NCBI RefSeq assembly: GCF_019320115.1
Contig: NC_089588.1
Coordinates: forward strand, 121,154,837 to 121,218,836
Direction of reading: 5' to 3'
Source: Miscanthus floridulus
Lineage: Eukaryota > Streptophyta > Magnoliopsida > Poales > Poaceae
Length of the DNA: 64,000 nt
Of this stretch, positions 35,016 through 45,900 are shown in pieces. A program made the position numbers and the translations under genes. The first letter of the stretch is position 1, and every line of letters begins with the position of its first letter. The notes under the pieces were generated by a model. That model was not told the DNA's origin. It saw nothing but the letters and a program-made list of their open reading frames with translations, and did no database searches.

Positions 35016-35180
35016 ACATATATTAATTTATTTTCCTTTAATTCAAACCTGTAGACTCGATGGTTGGAGAAAAATGTCATACGGCAAGACCAAATCAAAG
35101 CAATTCAAGAGTCTATAGCCGGATTTTTTAATGAGCAGGTCATCGATTCCAAGGGCGAGTTCTACTTCGACCCAACACTG
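31187..35180 (+). pseudogene. TNP1-type CACTA protein with Ulp1-like (C48) protease domain
   Basis: ATG 31187 opens MADPRNKDEEEL. Domains in order: plant transposase Ptta/En/Spm core (RPYWNEFVQYKTSEDG, NLGSGGYPTAIKKW) at 31890-32160; charged coiled coil (EEAQRLQRLEEAVREAQER) at 32385-32490; HIPKGNSTIKVAIGVV domain at 32655-32930; proline-rich PPPPRRSPTP repeats at 33140-33240; a region ending FHQL; then Ulp1-type exons with NHWILMDIDL (catalytic His), IIYDLM (Asp) and QGNNYCDYYVC (Cys) at about 34440-34870. Introns with GT-AG ends lie at about 31352-31438 and 32950-33043. Lesions: a one-base A-run insertion near 31273-31279, stops in the core (TAG 31693, TAG 31813, TAA 32198), TAG 33290 and TAG 33824. 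Inactive. Confidence 0.75.
34968..35007. repeat. (TA)n microsatellite
   Basis: Pure TA run followed by TGTGTGTGTAC, inside an intron of the CACTA gene. Confidence 0.85.
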
Positions 35181-35450
35181 CCATGGAAGCCAAGCTAGAG
35201 AATGAGAGGAAACTTATTATATCACAACAACTGTAATGCAATCTTTTTGTAATATATGCACATGAAATAATATAATGTAAAATACACACACACACACATT
35301 GAATTGTGTGATTTAATATGTTCATTGTGCTTGAACCAAAACATACTATACGCGCGTATAAATGTATAATTAGCAGCGTACAATATGACTTCGAAAGCCT
35401 ATTTTGAAAAGAAAACAAAAAAATGAAAAGAAAAGAAAAAAGAAAAAAAA

Positions 35451-35556
35451 CCTTTAGTCCTGGTTCGTATTACCAACTGGGACTAAAGGTGCCGGCCATC
35501 GTGGCATGTCAGGAGGCACCTTTAGTCCCGGTTGGTGTTACCCACCAGGACTAATC
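35451..35556. repeat. CACTA right subterminal palindromes
   Basis: CCTTTAGTCCTGGTTCG...CAACTGGGACTAAAGG and CCTTTAGTCCCGGTTGG...ACCAGGACTAA. The second pair is decayed. No terminal CTACTAGTG follows in the next 400 bp. Confidence 0.7.
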
Positions 35557-35559
35557 GGG

Positions 35560-36003
35560 CAATACTTATTATTTGGTATGATAAACATCGATTTATTGTT
35601 ATACAAATTTAGTCAAATTTATGATTGTTCGCTTGATAATACTATTATAGAATTGCATCTTTTATGGGACGGGATGAGCATATATTATTTTATTTATTAA
35701 AAAAAGAAGTTGCTATATTTCTGATGCCTATTTTTTTTTAGAATTTTCAGGGAGCCACTCACACGCAAACTACTACAATTAAAAGGACAACTCACAAGAG
35801 ATAATGAACAAATTTTTTATATGCTAAATAATGACAAAATTGCATGTTGTCTTAGCAACATACAAAAATCAGATATCATATAGGAGAAGTGTTAAAAAAA
35901 AAGACTCCGACATGGTCCAAACATTCTGCATACTATCATATATAGGCTAGACACGAACTCTATAGGCAACAAAACAGTAGAGAGATGATGTAGCAGTCCA
36001 ATA
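35560..36003. other. Intron remnant or CACTA flank, no gene
   Basis: AT-rich, no ORF of note and no clear repeat ends. It lies between the CACTA subterminal repeats and the hAT-like element, within intron 1 of ABCG copy B. Confidence 0.4.
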
Positions 36004-38830
36004 TAGATGGCCAAATGGGCAGCCCAGCCGGCCACGGCATGGGCCACACTACCGCAGACTGATTTTCTCCCTAAGGTTGGGAGCAATCCCCTTAGCCCGC
36101 AGCCTCCGTCAGGGGAGCTGAGGCATCCCCCGCATGTGACCCAATACCTGTCCGGGATTGTCTCTCCTATCAGTGGGGCACCGTCACGGGCCTGCTGCGC
36201 GCATTTCTCACGAAAGGATTTGGTCGCCCGCACTGCAACGGTTCACTGTGGCCCAGCCAACAGAGACACGGATGGAAGGAGAGCGTGGGATCTCAGAAAA
36301 AATTCAACCATGCCCGTGACCTTTTCTCCTCTTCCCCAAATCCTTTCCTCTCCTAGCTGCTGGCCACTCAAAGTCGAACCTCTTTGCCCCCAAGGCCACA
36401 GCCAGCAGCGCCGCCCATCGTCCCCCGCCGCCACAGCCCCGCCGCCCCTACCATCACCGCCGCCTCCCCAACCATCAGCACCTGTCGTCGACCACCAGAC
36501 CCGTCGCCCCCGCCCACAACCACCAGATCCGCCGCAATCGCCTCCGGCCCAGACCCCAGCCCTGCCGTTCCCATCCACTAGGTTTGGATTTTCCCGTTTT
36601 TCTTCCGCCTCTCAACTCATCCCCAAAGAAGTGCTCCAGATCTGAATATCCATGATTGTGTAGGGTTTGTTGCCTAGGCTTTTGGCGTGACCACCACAAA
36701 ATTGGTTGCTGCTGGTTAAGCAAGATGATGGATCCACAACATTGACAGTCTCTGACGAAAGTTGTTCTTTTATGTATGGGAATTTTTTTTGGTCTAAATC
36801 AAATTGTATTCTTTAATTTACACCAGTTGGGAGAGGGGAAGTATGTCAGAGATAATTTCTTGTGCATCCACCATAATGGTAGTGCAAGCTTCCATCATGT
36901 AGTCCTCAAATCCTAAACATTGTGCTGGTTAGTTATCTCTCTGAATTTTTTTGCTATACTCTATGTCCATTGCATCTGGTTAGTTACATCTCTGAATTTT
37001 TTAGTTGTACAATGCAGGGAAGCAGTTAATAATGATTTCTCATATTAACTATGCATTACAATTAGGGTTCTGATGTCAAATTGTTCATTGATTTGCATCT
37101 AAAAAATATCAGTTCCATTCTTTTTACAATATAGAACTTAGTAGTTTAGTATTTTAGTAGGACCGGTTTAGTGTTTCACATGACACTGCATGTAAATGTT
37201 AGTTTTTTAGTAGGCCTGCTTGTGGTTCACTTATTAATGGAGGGATGAACATTTAGTTATAATATGTGCATACAAACCTGATTGATTTCTCTCTATACAA
37301 ATCTGATGTGCATACAATGTCCCTGCTCAATGCTAACATTTTTTTCCCAGGTTCAGTGCATCATTGCAAACTGAAAGAACTGCACTAAGAGCCTTTTGGA
37401 GATAAATCTAATAAAATGAAATGTACTTGCTTGATATAGCCCTGTATGAGATAGCCTGACATACCACAAGGTACAAGTAATCATACCACCTGACATGTTT
37501 GAGGATAGTTGTCATTGCTACCTGCTATATCTTAATATTGTTGTTTTTTTTGGTTTCTTACTGCAACGATGCTCGTTTGTTTGTAATTTTTTTCTTGAAT
37601 CCAACATCAAGTATGTATAATTTCAGATTAGTCACTTTTAATCTTGACTTATGATTTGTGAAACTAAACTTTGTGAAGGATAGTTGTAAGTGCTCCCACT
37701 TAAGTTTTGTATCAGTGCTAATGTTGTGTGAGAACTATCTTATTTGTACAGAAAGCTCCTCTTGATTTTTTTTTGCTTTATAAATATGAGGCCTGTGGCG
37801 TGTTGATTTGTTTATGGCATATGCAAGTGATGTATCTTTCCTGTTTATGGTTGCAGGGTCCAGATGTGCAGTAGCAGGTTGGTTGGCAGATCCTAGATGT
37901 GCTGAGGCAGCATGGCAGCTTCAGGGTTCTTCACTAATAGCACGTGGTGCATCAAGGGTGGTGAGCATCACCCTATACCCTCCCATCCCTGGATCTTCTT
38001 GCTTGTATCTGCAAGTTATATATAATACTGTGATTTTACCAACTCAGTGTTCTTGGCACTGATCCTACTAGAAGACAACTAGTGCCAAGCTGTTATTTAC
38101 AATGAGCAGCTTTCTGATATACTCATGGGGATTAAATCTGAACATATATCTTGGGATTCTTTTTGCCTTATGGTTATGTTTGTTGTGACATGAGTTGTAC
38201 ATTTGGGGCATATGCTACTTTAATGTTTCCTTTCACCATATGCATATAAGGGAATCCTTTTCATGCAGGTAAAAAGGATAAAACTGCTTCCGTGGGAAAG
38301 ATGCTTTGTAGATAGATTAGGTAAAAACATATTCATCCACTAATATGCATATAAGGGAATCCTGTATTAGGTTGCCTCCTCTGTACTGCTAGTCTGCTAA
38401 TATTGCCTCTTGCCTGAATGGCTGCTGTACTAGTACTGCTAAATGCGAGTCATTGCCTCTTCTATATTTGTATAGGTCATTAACTGAATCTATCTGAGTT
38501 ACAAAATTACAATGGTAGTGTTGTTTGGATTTTTAGCTAATATGCTCATTGCCTAATATGTCTATTTTACGTTTCCTCAATACATTGGATGGAGTAGCAT
38601 TGTTGAAATCTCACATTCTAGTTTTTGCATAATTTGTTCTTGTGCTGTGCAAGCTGTGAACATATATATAGTCTAGTTGTCAACTAGTACCAATTCATTA
38701 ATCGGGCCGTGCAGAGGGAGCTGCCCAGGCACGGGCCTCTCATCGGGCCAGGCCGGAACGGGCACAACAGTCATCGGCCGTACGGTGCCTGGGCTTGGCC
38801 AAATTGTCTGGCGTGCCCTTTGGCCATCTA
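36004..38830. mobile_element. Non-autonomous hAT-like element, 2.8 kb
   Basis: The left end TAGATGGCCAAATGGGC and right end GCCCTTTGGCCATCTA are inverted repeats of about 16 bp with one mismatch and one indel, typical of grass hAT elements. Subterminal GC-rich sequence with GGCC(A/C)GGCC motifs follows at both ends. 36240-36600 looks like a GC-rich leader, and 36650-38640 is AT-rich with no transposase ORF. The 8-bp flanks do not match, so the element is old or was rearranged. Confidence 0.65.
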
Positions 38831-39034
38831 TGACAGTAAGTAGGATATAGACGTACGAGGTAGTTAGGAGGACTAAGTTCTTGTTTAGATTTTATCAGAT
38901 TCACCTCAAGTGGATTGACACGAGTTTTATTCCAATCCACTACAACACATGTGGATTGATACGAATTCTATACGAAAGAAAATCTTAAGTACCAAGAGAT
39001 GAGACAGATGAGGTGACGAAACGGACGCACGCAC

Positions 39035-39239
39035 CTGCGAGGGTGTCGAGCAGCGTCGTCTTGCCGCCCCGGGACGGGCCCATGATGGCCAGCACCTCCC
39101 CGGGGCGCGCGTGCCCACTGATCCCGTCCAGGATCTTCACGTCCGGCGCCCCGCGCGGGCAGCCGCCGGCCACCGTGACGTGCACGTCCTCCCACGTCAG
39201 GAACGCCCTGGGGTCGCCAGTGTCCGCAGGTGGAGCCAC
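39035..39239 (-). pseudogene. ABCG copy B exon 1 with Walker A
   Basis: The minus-strand frame reads [14 protein letters not shown], then [36 protein letters not shown], and ends at a donor GCAG|GTGCGTGCG (39034). The Walker A still fits GxxxxGK[ST] although GPSGSGKTT is usual. Going upstream, the frame meets TAA without any ATG, so no start codon is left unless an unseen splice exists. The next exon in phase is 17.4 kb away at 21657. Copy A must have an equivalent exon beyond 64000. Confidence 0.85.
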
Positions 39240-40019
39240 CAGCTCGCACGCCGATTAGGCGACGCCGCTGCAGGCTGTTCCGTTTGACGACGGCGCGCCT
39301 CGCTGGCTCCGGCCACCGGCAGCAGTAGCCCACGCGAAGACGCCGCTCCCGAGCAACCACCACAGACCTCCCGAGCCCCAGCGCCATAGCGGCCACCGCG
39401 GAAACGGCGACGTGGCCGCCATGGCTACCGTACCTAGCGTCGTGCCGACTTCGAGCGAGGCTGCGTCGTCCTTCCCACGAACTCCGATCCTCGCCGGCCG
39501 CGCTCACGGCTCACCCGCCCTGCAGTACATGGCCTGGCGCGTTAGCTAGCTCTAATTAATATAGGCAGGCGTGTCATGACGGATGGTGATCGAACATTAC
39601 AACATTGTAGCGGTGGGTCAAGTATGGAGTTATTCATAATTAGCCAAAACTTAAACTCCGTAATAAAGATTTGCTCCAATTGAGAACGCTACCGTAACAC
39701 GTAAAACGATTCTAGCTAGCTATGTCAAAAACGTACATTTTACGTGACAATTACAAATTTGAATAGTTAACTAACTATTGTCCAAAAAATCAGAAAAAAT
39801 ATTCATGGGTTTAATTTGCTCCAATAGATCGATGCCATCCTTTTATATACAAAATTTGAAGACGCACTGATGACGGTGGATGTAAGACAATATGTCAATG
39901 GCGTAAAATCTTTTGTTGAAGAAGCCACCAAGGCTGTTGTGAAAGAACAAGTGGGACCAATAAGGTGTGTGTCAAAGAAAGTGATCCAAACATCATGAAG
40001 AGGGTGAGCTCTGAAGTAT
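39240..40019. other. ABCG copy B 5' flank and boundary with gypsy fragment
   Basis: 39240-39530 is GC-rich and could be the original N-terminal or leader sequence of copy B. 39540-39840 is AT-rich without features. From about 39850 the sequence starts to resemble gypsy coding DNA but is scrambled. Confidence 0.35.
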
Positions 40020-40926
40020 ACATCAACCTAGGACAGGAGCTCCTTTTAAATTATATATTGCTGCCAAAGAGAAGATCATCTGTGCTGTTTTGACTCAAGA
40101 AGACGATGGCAAATAATATGTGATCGCTTATATTGGTCGAAATTTTCTTGATCCCGAGACAAGGTATGCCCATATGGAAAAATTATGCTTGTCGCTATAC
40201 TATGCTTGTGCTAAGAATAGACAATATTTGCTATCTAGTAAATGTGTCATTGCTTGGCAGGCCGATGTGATTAAGCACATATTATATCGGCCAATCGTTA
40301 GTGGACAAATCGGCAAATGGGCACACACATTGATTGAGTACGATTTGACTTTTGAGCCATTGAAAACATTGAAAGATCAAATCCTCGCTGATTTTATTGT
40401 TGAGCATGGTATTAATTTAGGGGATAAGATCAATTACATAACTCCTTGCCCATGGAAGCTTTATTTTGATGGATTGGCTTGTAAAGAAGGCCAAGGTCTT
40501 GGCATAGTCATTGTTTCTCCTAGTGGTGCTGGATTTGAGATGTCAAGCCAATTGAATTACTATTGCACTAACGATCAAGCCGAACAGGAAGCTCATTTAT
40601 TCGGTTTGGAAATATTGTATTCCAATGAGGTAAAGCATGTTGAGGCCTTTGGTGACTCCTTACTGGCTGTACAGCAAGTAGCTGGTGAGTTTCAAAACTT
40701 AGATGGATCATTCAATACTTATCTTGATATGTGCCTTGACATTATTGCTTCTTTTGCCGAATTTCGAATTCGGGATATTCCGAAGCATGAGAGTTTTAAG
40801 GCTAACATGTTGGCTCAACAAGCATATGGCTTCGACGTTGGTGAGCGTAATTTTTTTATCAAAGAAAAGTCGATGCAAGAAAAATCGGTTGTTTTGTGTG
40901 CAGGCCAGCTTGCCTGGGTCGGCTAA
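40020..40926 (+). pseudogene. Tat-lineage gypsy RNase H pair (RH and archaeal-type aRNH)
   Basis: 40033-40430 carries the RT-linked RNase H end: YIAAKEKIICAVL, YIGRNFLDPETRYAHMEKLC and GRWAHTL-like IGKWAHTLIEYD. 40445-40890 carries the second, archaeal-type RNase H: WKLYFDGLACKEGQGLGIVI (first catalytic Asp in YFDG), QAEQEAHLFGLEI (Glu) and VEAFGDSLLAV (Asp). Two RNase H domains in this order mark the Tat lineage. One TAA at about 40114 (expected Gln) interrupts the first part. RT upstream is missing. Confidence 0.8.
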
Positions 40927-42121
40927 GCCGACTCTTTCGGCTGGCCAAGCCAACTTGTCCAGGAAAGCACTGAGTCAACCCATTTTGAGTTCCAGCAATG
41001 TTGTGGTAGGTTTGGATGACTGGAGAACTCCCATACTGAAGTATTTACGTGATCCAAACACTAAAGTTGATAAAAGTATTTGGCAGAGTGCATTCGAGTT
41101 TATTTTGCACAATGGTGAGCTATACCAAAGAACTGCTGAAGACTTGTTCTTTAAGTGTTTCGGATCTGGTCAAGTAAAGGTGGCTATGGGAGAGGTCCAT
41201 GAAGGCATTTGTGGTATGCATCAATCGGCCCCAAAGATGAAGTAGTTATTGCGTAGAGCTGGTTTCTATTGGCCTACCATGATGATCAATTGTTTTCGTT
41301 ACTACAAAGGTTGTGAAGAGTTTCAATGGTTTGGTAATAGTCAGTTGGTGCCTGCTGCAATGCTTCATCCTATTATCAAGACGTGGCCTCTTCGTGTTGG
41401 GGGCTAAACTTCATTGGCCAAATTCATCCCTCATCGTCAAAGGGACATTGTTTTGTCTTGGCTGCTACGGATTACTTCGGCAAGTGAACTAAGACAATTG
41501 CTTTGAAGAATATGACACACTAGGAGGTAATTGAGTTTATTACTGAGCATATCATACATAAATTCAACATCCCTCAAAAAGAAAATTGAGGACAATCTAA
41601 GGAAGTGGCATGAGGTGTTGTCTAAAGCTCTACGGGCATATCGTATATCTAGACATTGCGCTACTAAGGTTACTCCTTTTGAGCTGGTATATGGGCAAGA
41701 AGTTGTATTGCCCATAGATGTGAATTTGGATGCATATAGGCTTGCCAAACAAAATGATCTATCTGTTGTTATGTATCATGATTTGATGATGGATAACATC
41801 GACGAGGTGACCGACAAAAGAGTTAAGGCTCTCATGGATATGGAGAAAGACAAGGCTCGAGTTGCCCGGGCATACAACAAGAAAGTTCAAAGCAAGTAGT
41901 TCCAAGTCAGCGATTTAGTGTGGAAAACAATACTGCCAATTGGGACGAAAAGCAATAAGTTTGACAAATGGTCTCTGAGTTGGGAAGGTCCTTATAGAGT
42001 GATCATGGTAATATTTGGAAATTCATATTTGTTCGAGACGTTGCAAGGTGATAGTCTCCTAAGAGCAATTAACGGGAGGTATTTGAAGAAATATTTTCCA
42101 AGTGTTTGGCAAAAATCCTAG
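40927..42121 (+). pseudogene. Tat-lineage gypsy integrase, internally deleted
   Basis: After DDWRTPILKYLRD, the HHCC zinc-binding start is seen as HEGICGMHQ and a degraded YYKGCEEF. The core is broken: FIGQIHPSSSKGH is out of frame around 41410 and the catalytic Asp-Asp-Glu cannot all be placed. A deletion joins IIHKFNIPQ to ENLRKWHEVLSKALRAY at about 41580. The C-terminal part is better: PFELVYGQEVVLPIDV, WEGPYRVIMV and LKKYFPSVWQ. Several TAG/TGA stops. Orientation and position just before an LTR fit a 3' half of an element. Confidence 0.8.
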
Positions 42122-42290
42122 AGTGCTCTCCAAACAATGGCCGATACATGTATCGCCCTTAGAACAAATGTGGTCGGTGCATACATCACCCTAGATACTA
42201 GATAGCTGATGAGTTGGGCATCATTTCTATTTAGTGCTTTATTTAAGTTTTATGGTTCATACTTTATTCACCTAAAACACAGAGGGCATA

Positions 42291-43140
42291 TGTTGACACC
42301 CAAAAGTGTGCCAATGTGTAGATCGGGCTGTGCTATCAAGTCTATAACATTGAGATGGTGTTGGAAAATATTTGGTGCGACAAACATCGAAAAAACAAGC
42401 GAAGAAGAAGGAAGACGACGCTTGGCCCGATAGAGTTGGCTAGGCCGGCTCCCCTACCAAGAGTCGGCTTAGCTGGCTGCCCCTGTTTCGGCATAGCCAC
42501 AGTGCTAGGAGCCCGCGGAAATCGGCTTAGTCGGGTCCAAAACTGTCTTAGCCAGGTTTCCTCCTGAGTCTGAGCCGGTTTGGTTTCCAAATCACTTTTG
42601 GACCCTTTTTCGATGTGGGAAACTTGGAGGACATGTTTTGGGATTGCTTCCTACTGAAATAAGACCACCCCCTCTATATATGATAGGATGATCATGGCCG
42701 ATTGAGTATCCCAACTTCCAAACATAAAAACACAACATATACCCTCTTTTGCCTACTTTCTCTCTACCTTATTGTTCGTCATGTCTTCCAGTGAGATTTG
42801 GCGGTGTTCTAGGTAGCCTTGCTGCCCCTAGAGCAACCTCTACGTGCTTCTTCCCGATGGGTCTTCCCAGGAGGCGTTTGGGAGTTTACCGAGCGAAGAA
42901 CGGCCTCAACATTGGCCTAACCAACCCCTCGGTCGGTTTCGTCGATCCGCTACATTCTTGTTGCGATCACGGTTGTTTGCAACTGCAGGTGTGCTAGCTC
43001 TTGCTAGTGTGTGATCCGAATCTCCATTCTGCGTCAAGAGATCCGAGCCAAGAGACGAAAGGGCTTGGAGGTCTATTCTTAGGAACCGAGTGAGCCATTC
43101 TGGCATTGCCAACAGATGATCAATTTTTTTCATGGTTGGG
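42291..43140 (+). repeat. 3' LTR (start) of the second Tat-lineage gypsy element
   Basis: TGTTGACACCCAAAAGTGTGCC begins right after AGAGGGCATA, the same polypurine-to-LTR layout as the first element. A TATA box CTCTATATATG lies at about 42672-42682. The end is uncertain; homology to an LTR cannot be followed past about 43140 because no second copy is in the window. Confidence 0.6.
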
Positions 43141-45900
43141 GTTTGCTGATCATTGCACCAGGTATATTTTTCACATGCACCCTACAAGAAACCCCCCTCT
43201 AGTTACATTTTATTTCTAGGGTAGATGCCGTGCCCCTATTTTAGGGTCCTTTTGTGCATTATGTATCAATAGCTGATACGCACATTTCAAACAAGATTGA
43301 TATAAAAAACTATACTTTTATTGCTAGGGGGGAAAACACATTATAATGTTCATATTTACATAGCTGGGCCATAGGCCTTGATATGTATTTCAGAGTTCTA
43401 ACACCTCGGTCCTAAGTCATCGTGGCTCCATTCCTACAGGCAACTTGGAGTGCAGACGTAAACCCTAGACTTATTTCCATATCCTGATCCTAGCGTAGTT
43501 CCTTTGGTGTGTCGTATGGCTTCGTCTTCGCGTGCACTTCTATTGTCCTATTCCTTGCGTAGCTTGGATAATTCCATCCTCATATATACTCTTGTAGCTT
43601 ATTTCCTAAAAACATAGAATGGGGAGGATTGAGTACATAAAGTAGTTAGCAAGCCCTAACTTGGGGTGGAGGTTAGGCAGATGGCGGAGGCTATATGAGG
43701 TGGTTTATGGTGGTGAAGGGATATATGTTGGTAATGATGGATAGTTATGTTAGGAACAAAGTCATATTAAAAATGTGGTTGGTCCCTGGGAGAGTATTAA
43801 TCCTTCTCGCCAGTTCTCGGGGTTTATAGGTTTCCTACTAGATTAATAGATTCCAACTTACTACACTATCACATTTTCTTTATATAAAAGCATCTAATCA
43901 TTTGTGACCTTATCCGAGCGATTGCCCATTCCAAGGACGTGGCTATTCGAATAGATTGAATACACTCTGCAGAGGTTGTACAAATTTACCCACACGATAG
44001 GCACAATTTCTAACCATGCGCGGTGGCAGAAATAGGCCTAACGAGACCCAGTACCTGAAAGTACACGATCTTAGATGTCCATATAATTCTACCACGGCTT
44101 CTCAAAGGTTAGAAAACTTCGGATGATACCACATCATTCATATCAATAATTCAGATGATACCACATCATCCGGTCAATAAAAGGGGGCTCGAACATGGCC
44201 AATCAAGGGGCTTAACATGGAAGATTGCTTAGCAACCACGCCAACCGGACCACAAAAGATCACTCAGCAATAGGGTCTTCTCCTGATATTCCACTACCAA
44301 CACCAGTCTTCTAGTAGAAATTATACTTCTATCTAACGGGGTGTGGGACCAAGTTTACCCATATAGACCCATGGTTGTATGAGATATATGGCTAGGAGAG
44401 ATGGCAAATGAATAAGTCCTTATTTGATCGAAGCGAGTATCTCCCAATAGGAACCCTCACTAGGCGAACTTGCCAAAGGTAATCCACACCACGTGGAAAT
44501 ACCCCCACTCGCTCCCGTCGGAAATGGGTTTTAGTTTACCAGTTCAATTATCATCACGATTCATGTTCTTAGTCCATGTCATAAAGTTCATATTATTCCT
44601 CAAGTATTCATCATATATCGTATATGCTCACAACAGTGATCCACTTAGCAACATTAATAATGATAATATAAATTGTACTTATTAGGTGATTAATGGAAAG
44701 TGGGAGGGAGTAGGTTGTATGGTGGAGATGGTGAATTGCGGTGATTGTGGAGAGATAGGAAGGGAAGTGGTTTTAGAGATGTCAGATTATGTGGAGGGGA
44801 TAGGGTAGGTGGGTGTTAGGACTTGCCTCCGCGTCGCTGGCGAGTACATCCATATACCAAGGTTCGATCCTTCTTATGCCTATGACTGTGCTTTGGGATC
44901 CCATTGTCCTCTATCTACGTTGTCTAGCGTTGGCAAACAAAGGATATTTCAAGTAACACATACAAGCAGTCACAATCATTCAAGGGGGTCGGTCCTAGAT
45001 GGGTTTGCCTTATTTGGTTAGTGGGTTTCTATATCTAAGTTATCATTATTATATCAATTTGAAGTAAGGATTGTATGAAGGAATCCGATCCAACAAGATG
45101 TGGCTTTCATAGGTTAGGTTGGAAGGGTGTTGTCTCCTGATGGAAAACCAGACCACATTATTAGGTTTTACTATTATGTGAACCTGAAGGAGAAAGCCTG
45201 ACCAAGTCATCATAAACAACTTGTCTGACTCCTAAAGGTCCACGGGGGTTTAGCGGGGTTATTTAGATGGGTCATGTATTAATATACGTGAGAGGAGCTT
45301 GGGTAGTTAGGTACATGTATATACATTTATATACACATACAGGATGGTGTAGGTTACTCGGAGGTGTAGGTTTATGATAGTGTAGGTTATGGCTAGGGTT
45401 TAGTGGCATATACGCACATGCATATGTATACGTATATGCTTAGGATTAATTAAGATGGAAAAGTGAGATGTAGAGGTTAGCCATACATAGGCATATACCA
45501 AGGGTATAGGTGTCATGGGGTATATCCATGTATGTATACTATTGTATGTGATAGTGTGTGGGTATATGCGAGTATGTAATGTGTACACACATAAGCGAAT
45601 ATACGGTGATGGGTGCTATTATGGGTTAGTGTTAAAAAAAAGGAAAAACAAACAAACTAGAATTTAAATGGGCACCAAATAATAGAGCAAGGGATATGAA
45701 TGGATAGGGTTTGATTTTAGAAGATTTTTTGTGGAAGAATCAAGGGATTTGGATTTAAGATGAAAGAGATATTGATTTTCTAAGATTTAATAGAAAAGGT
45801 ATTTAGAATATATTTTGAGAATTATTTCTGGAAATTAGGTTAACGAAAATGATATGGGAAAGTTTGGGTAGGTTCTTAGGTGTACCTAGTTTATTTAGGA
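43141..45900. other. Gypsy-type internal non-coding sequence
   Basis: No long ORF. A phrase CTCTGCAGAGGTTGTACAAATTTACCC at about 43966 is of a type I associate with non-coding internal regions of grass gypsy elements. A short direct repeat GATGATACCACATCAT occurs at about 44124 and 44154. Purine- and TATA-rich runs (GGTGTAGGTT) fill 45340-45600. Confidence 0.4.

Larger units (their letters stand above)
22829..35560 (+). mobile_element. CACTA (En/Spm) transposon, about 12.7 kb, right end lost
   Basis: The left end TACTAGTAGAGAACAGACC is the grass CACTA terminus with its first C changed to T. Inside, in order: TTTAGTCCCGGTTGG subterminal palindromes, a TATA box, a 347-bp tandem array, a GRF-type zinc-finger ORF, TNP2-type transposase, a second palindrome cluster with TATA box, a TNP1-type gene with a Ulp1 protease domain, and a last pair of palindromes at 35451-35556. 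A CTACTAGTG right terminus was not found, so that side looks deleted. All large genes have stops or frameshifts. Confidence 0.85.
19567..39239 (-). pseudogene. ABCG half-transporter copy B, TE-split and 3'-truncated
   Basis: Exons found by alignment to copy A (minus strand): exon 1 39035-39239, exon 2 21348-21657, exon 3 20408-20835, exon 4 20215-20301, exon 5 19567-19695. Exons 6-8, the whole transmembrane half, are missing. Lesions: exon 1 has a stop and no ATG upstream of LTWEDV; exon 2 contains a 240-bp insertion; exon 3 has an internal deletion, a Gln-to-Glu change in the Q-loop (VTED) and a one-base deletion after SGL; exon 5 has lost its acceptor AG. Exon 4 is intact. Intron 1 has grown to about 17.4 kb. 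The family (WBC-type) exports lipids such as cutin and wax precursors across the plasma membrane; this copy cannot. Confidence 0.85.

Noticed and set aside
36007..36645. 212-residue Pro-rich ORF
   Set aside because: GC-rich leader of the hAT-like element; low complexity, several frames open, no domain.
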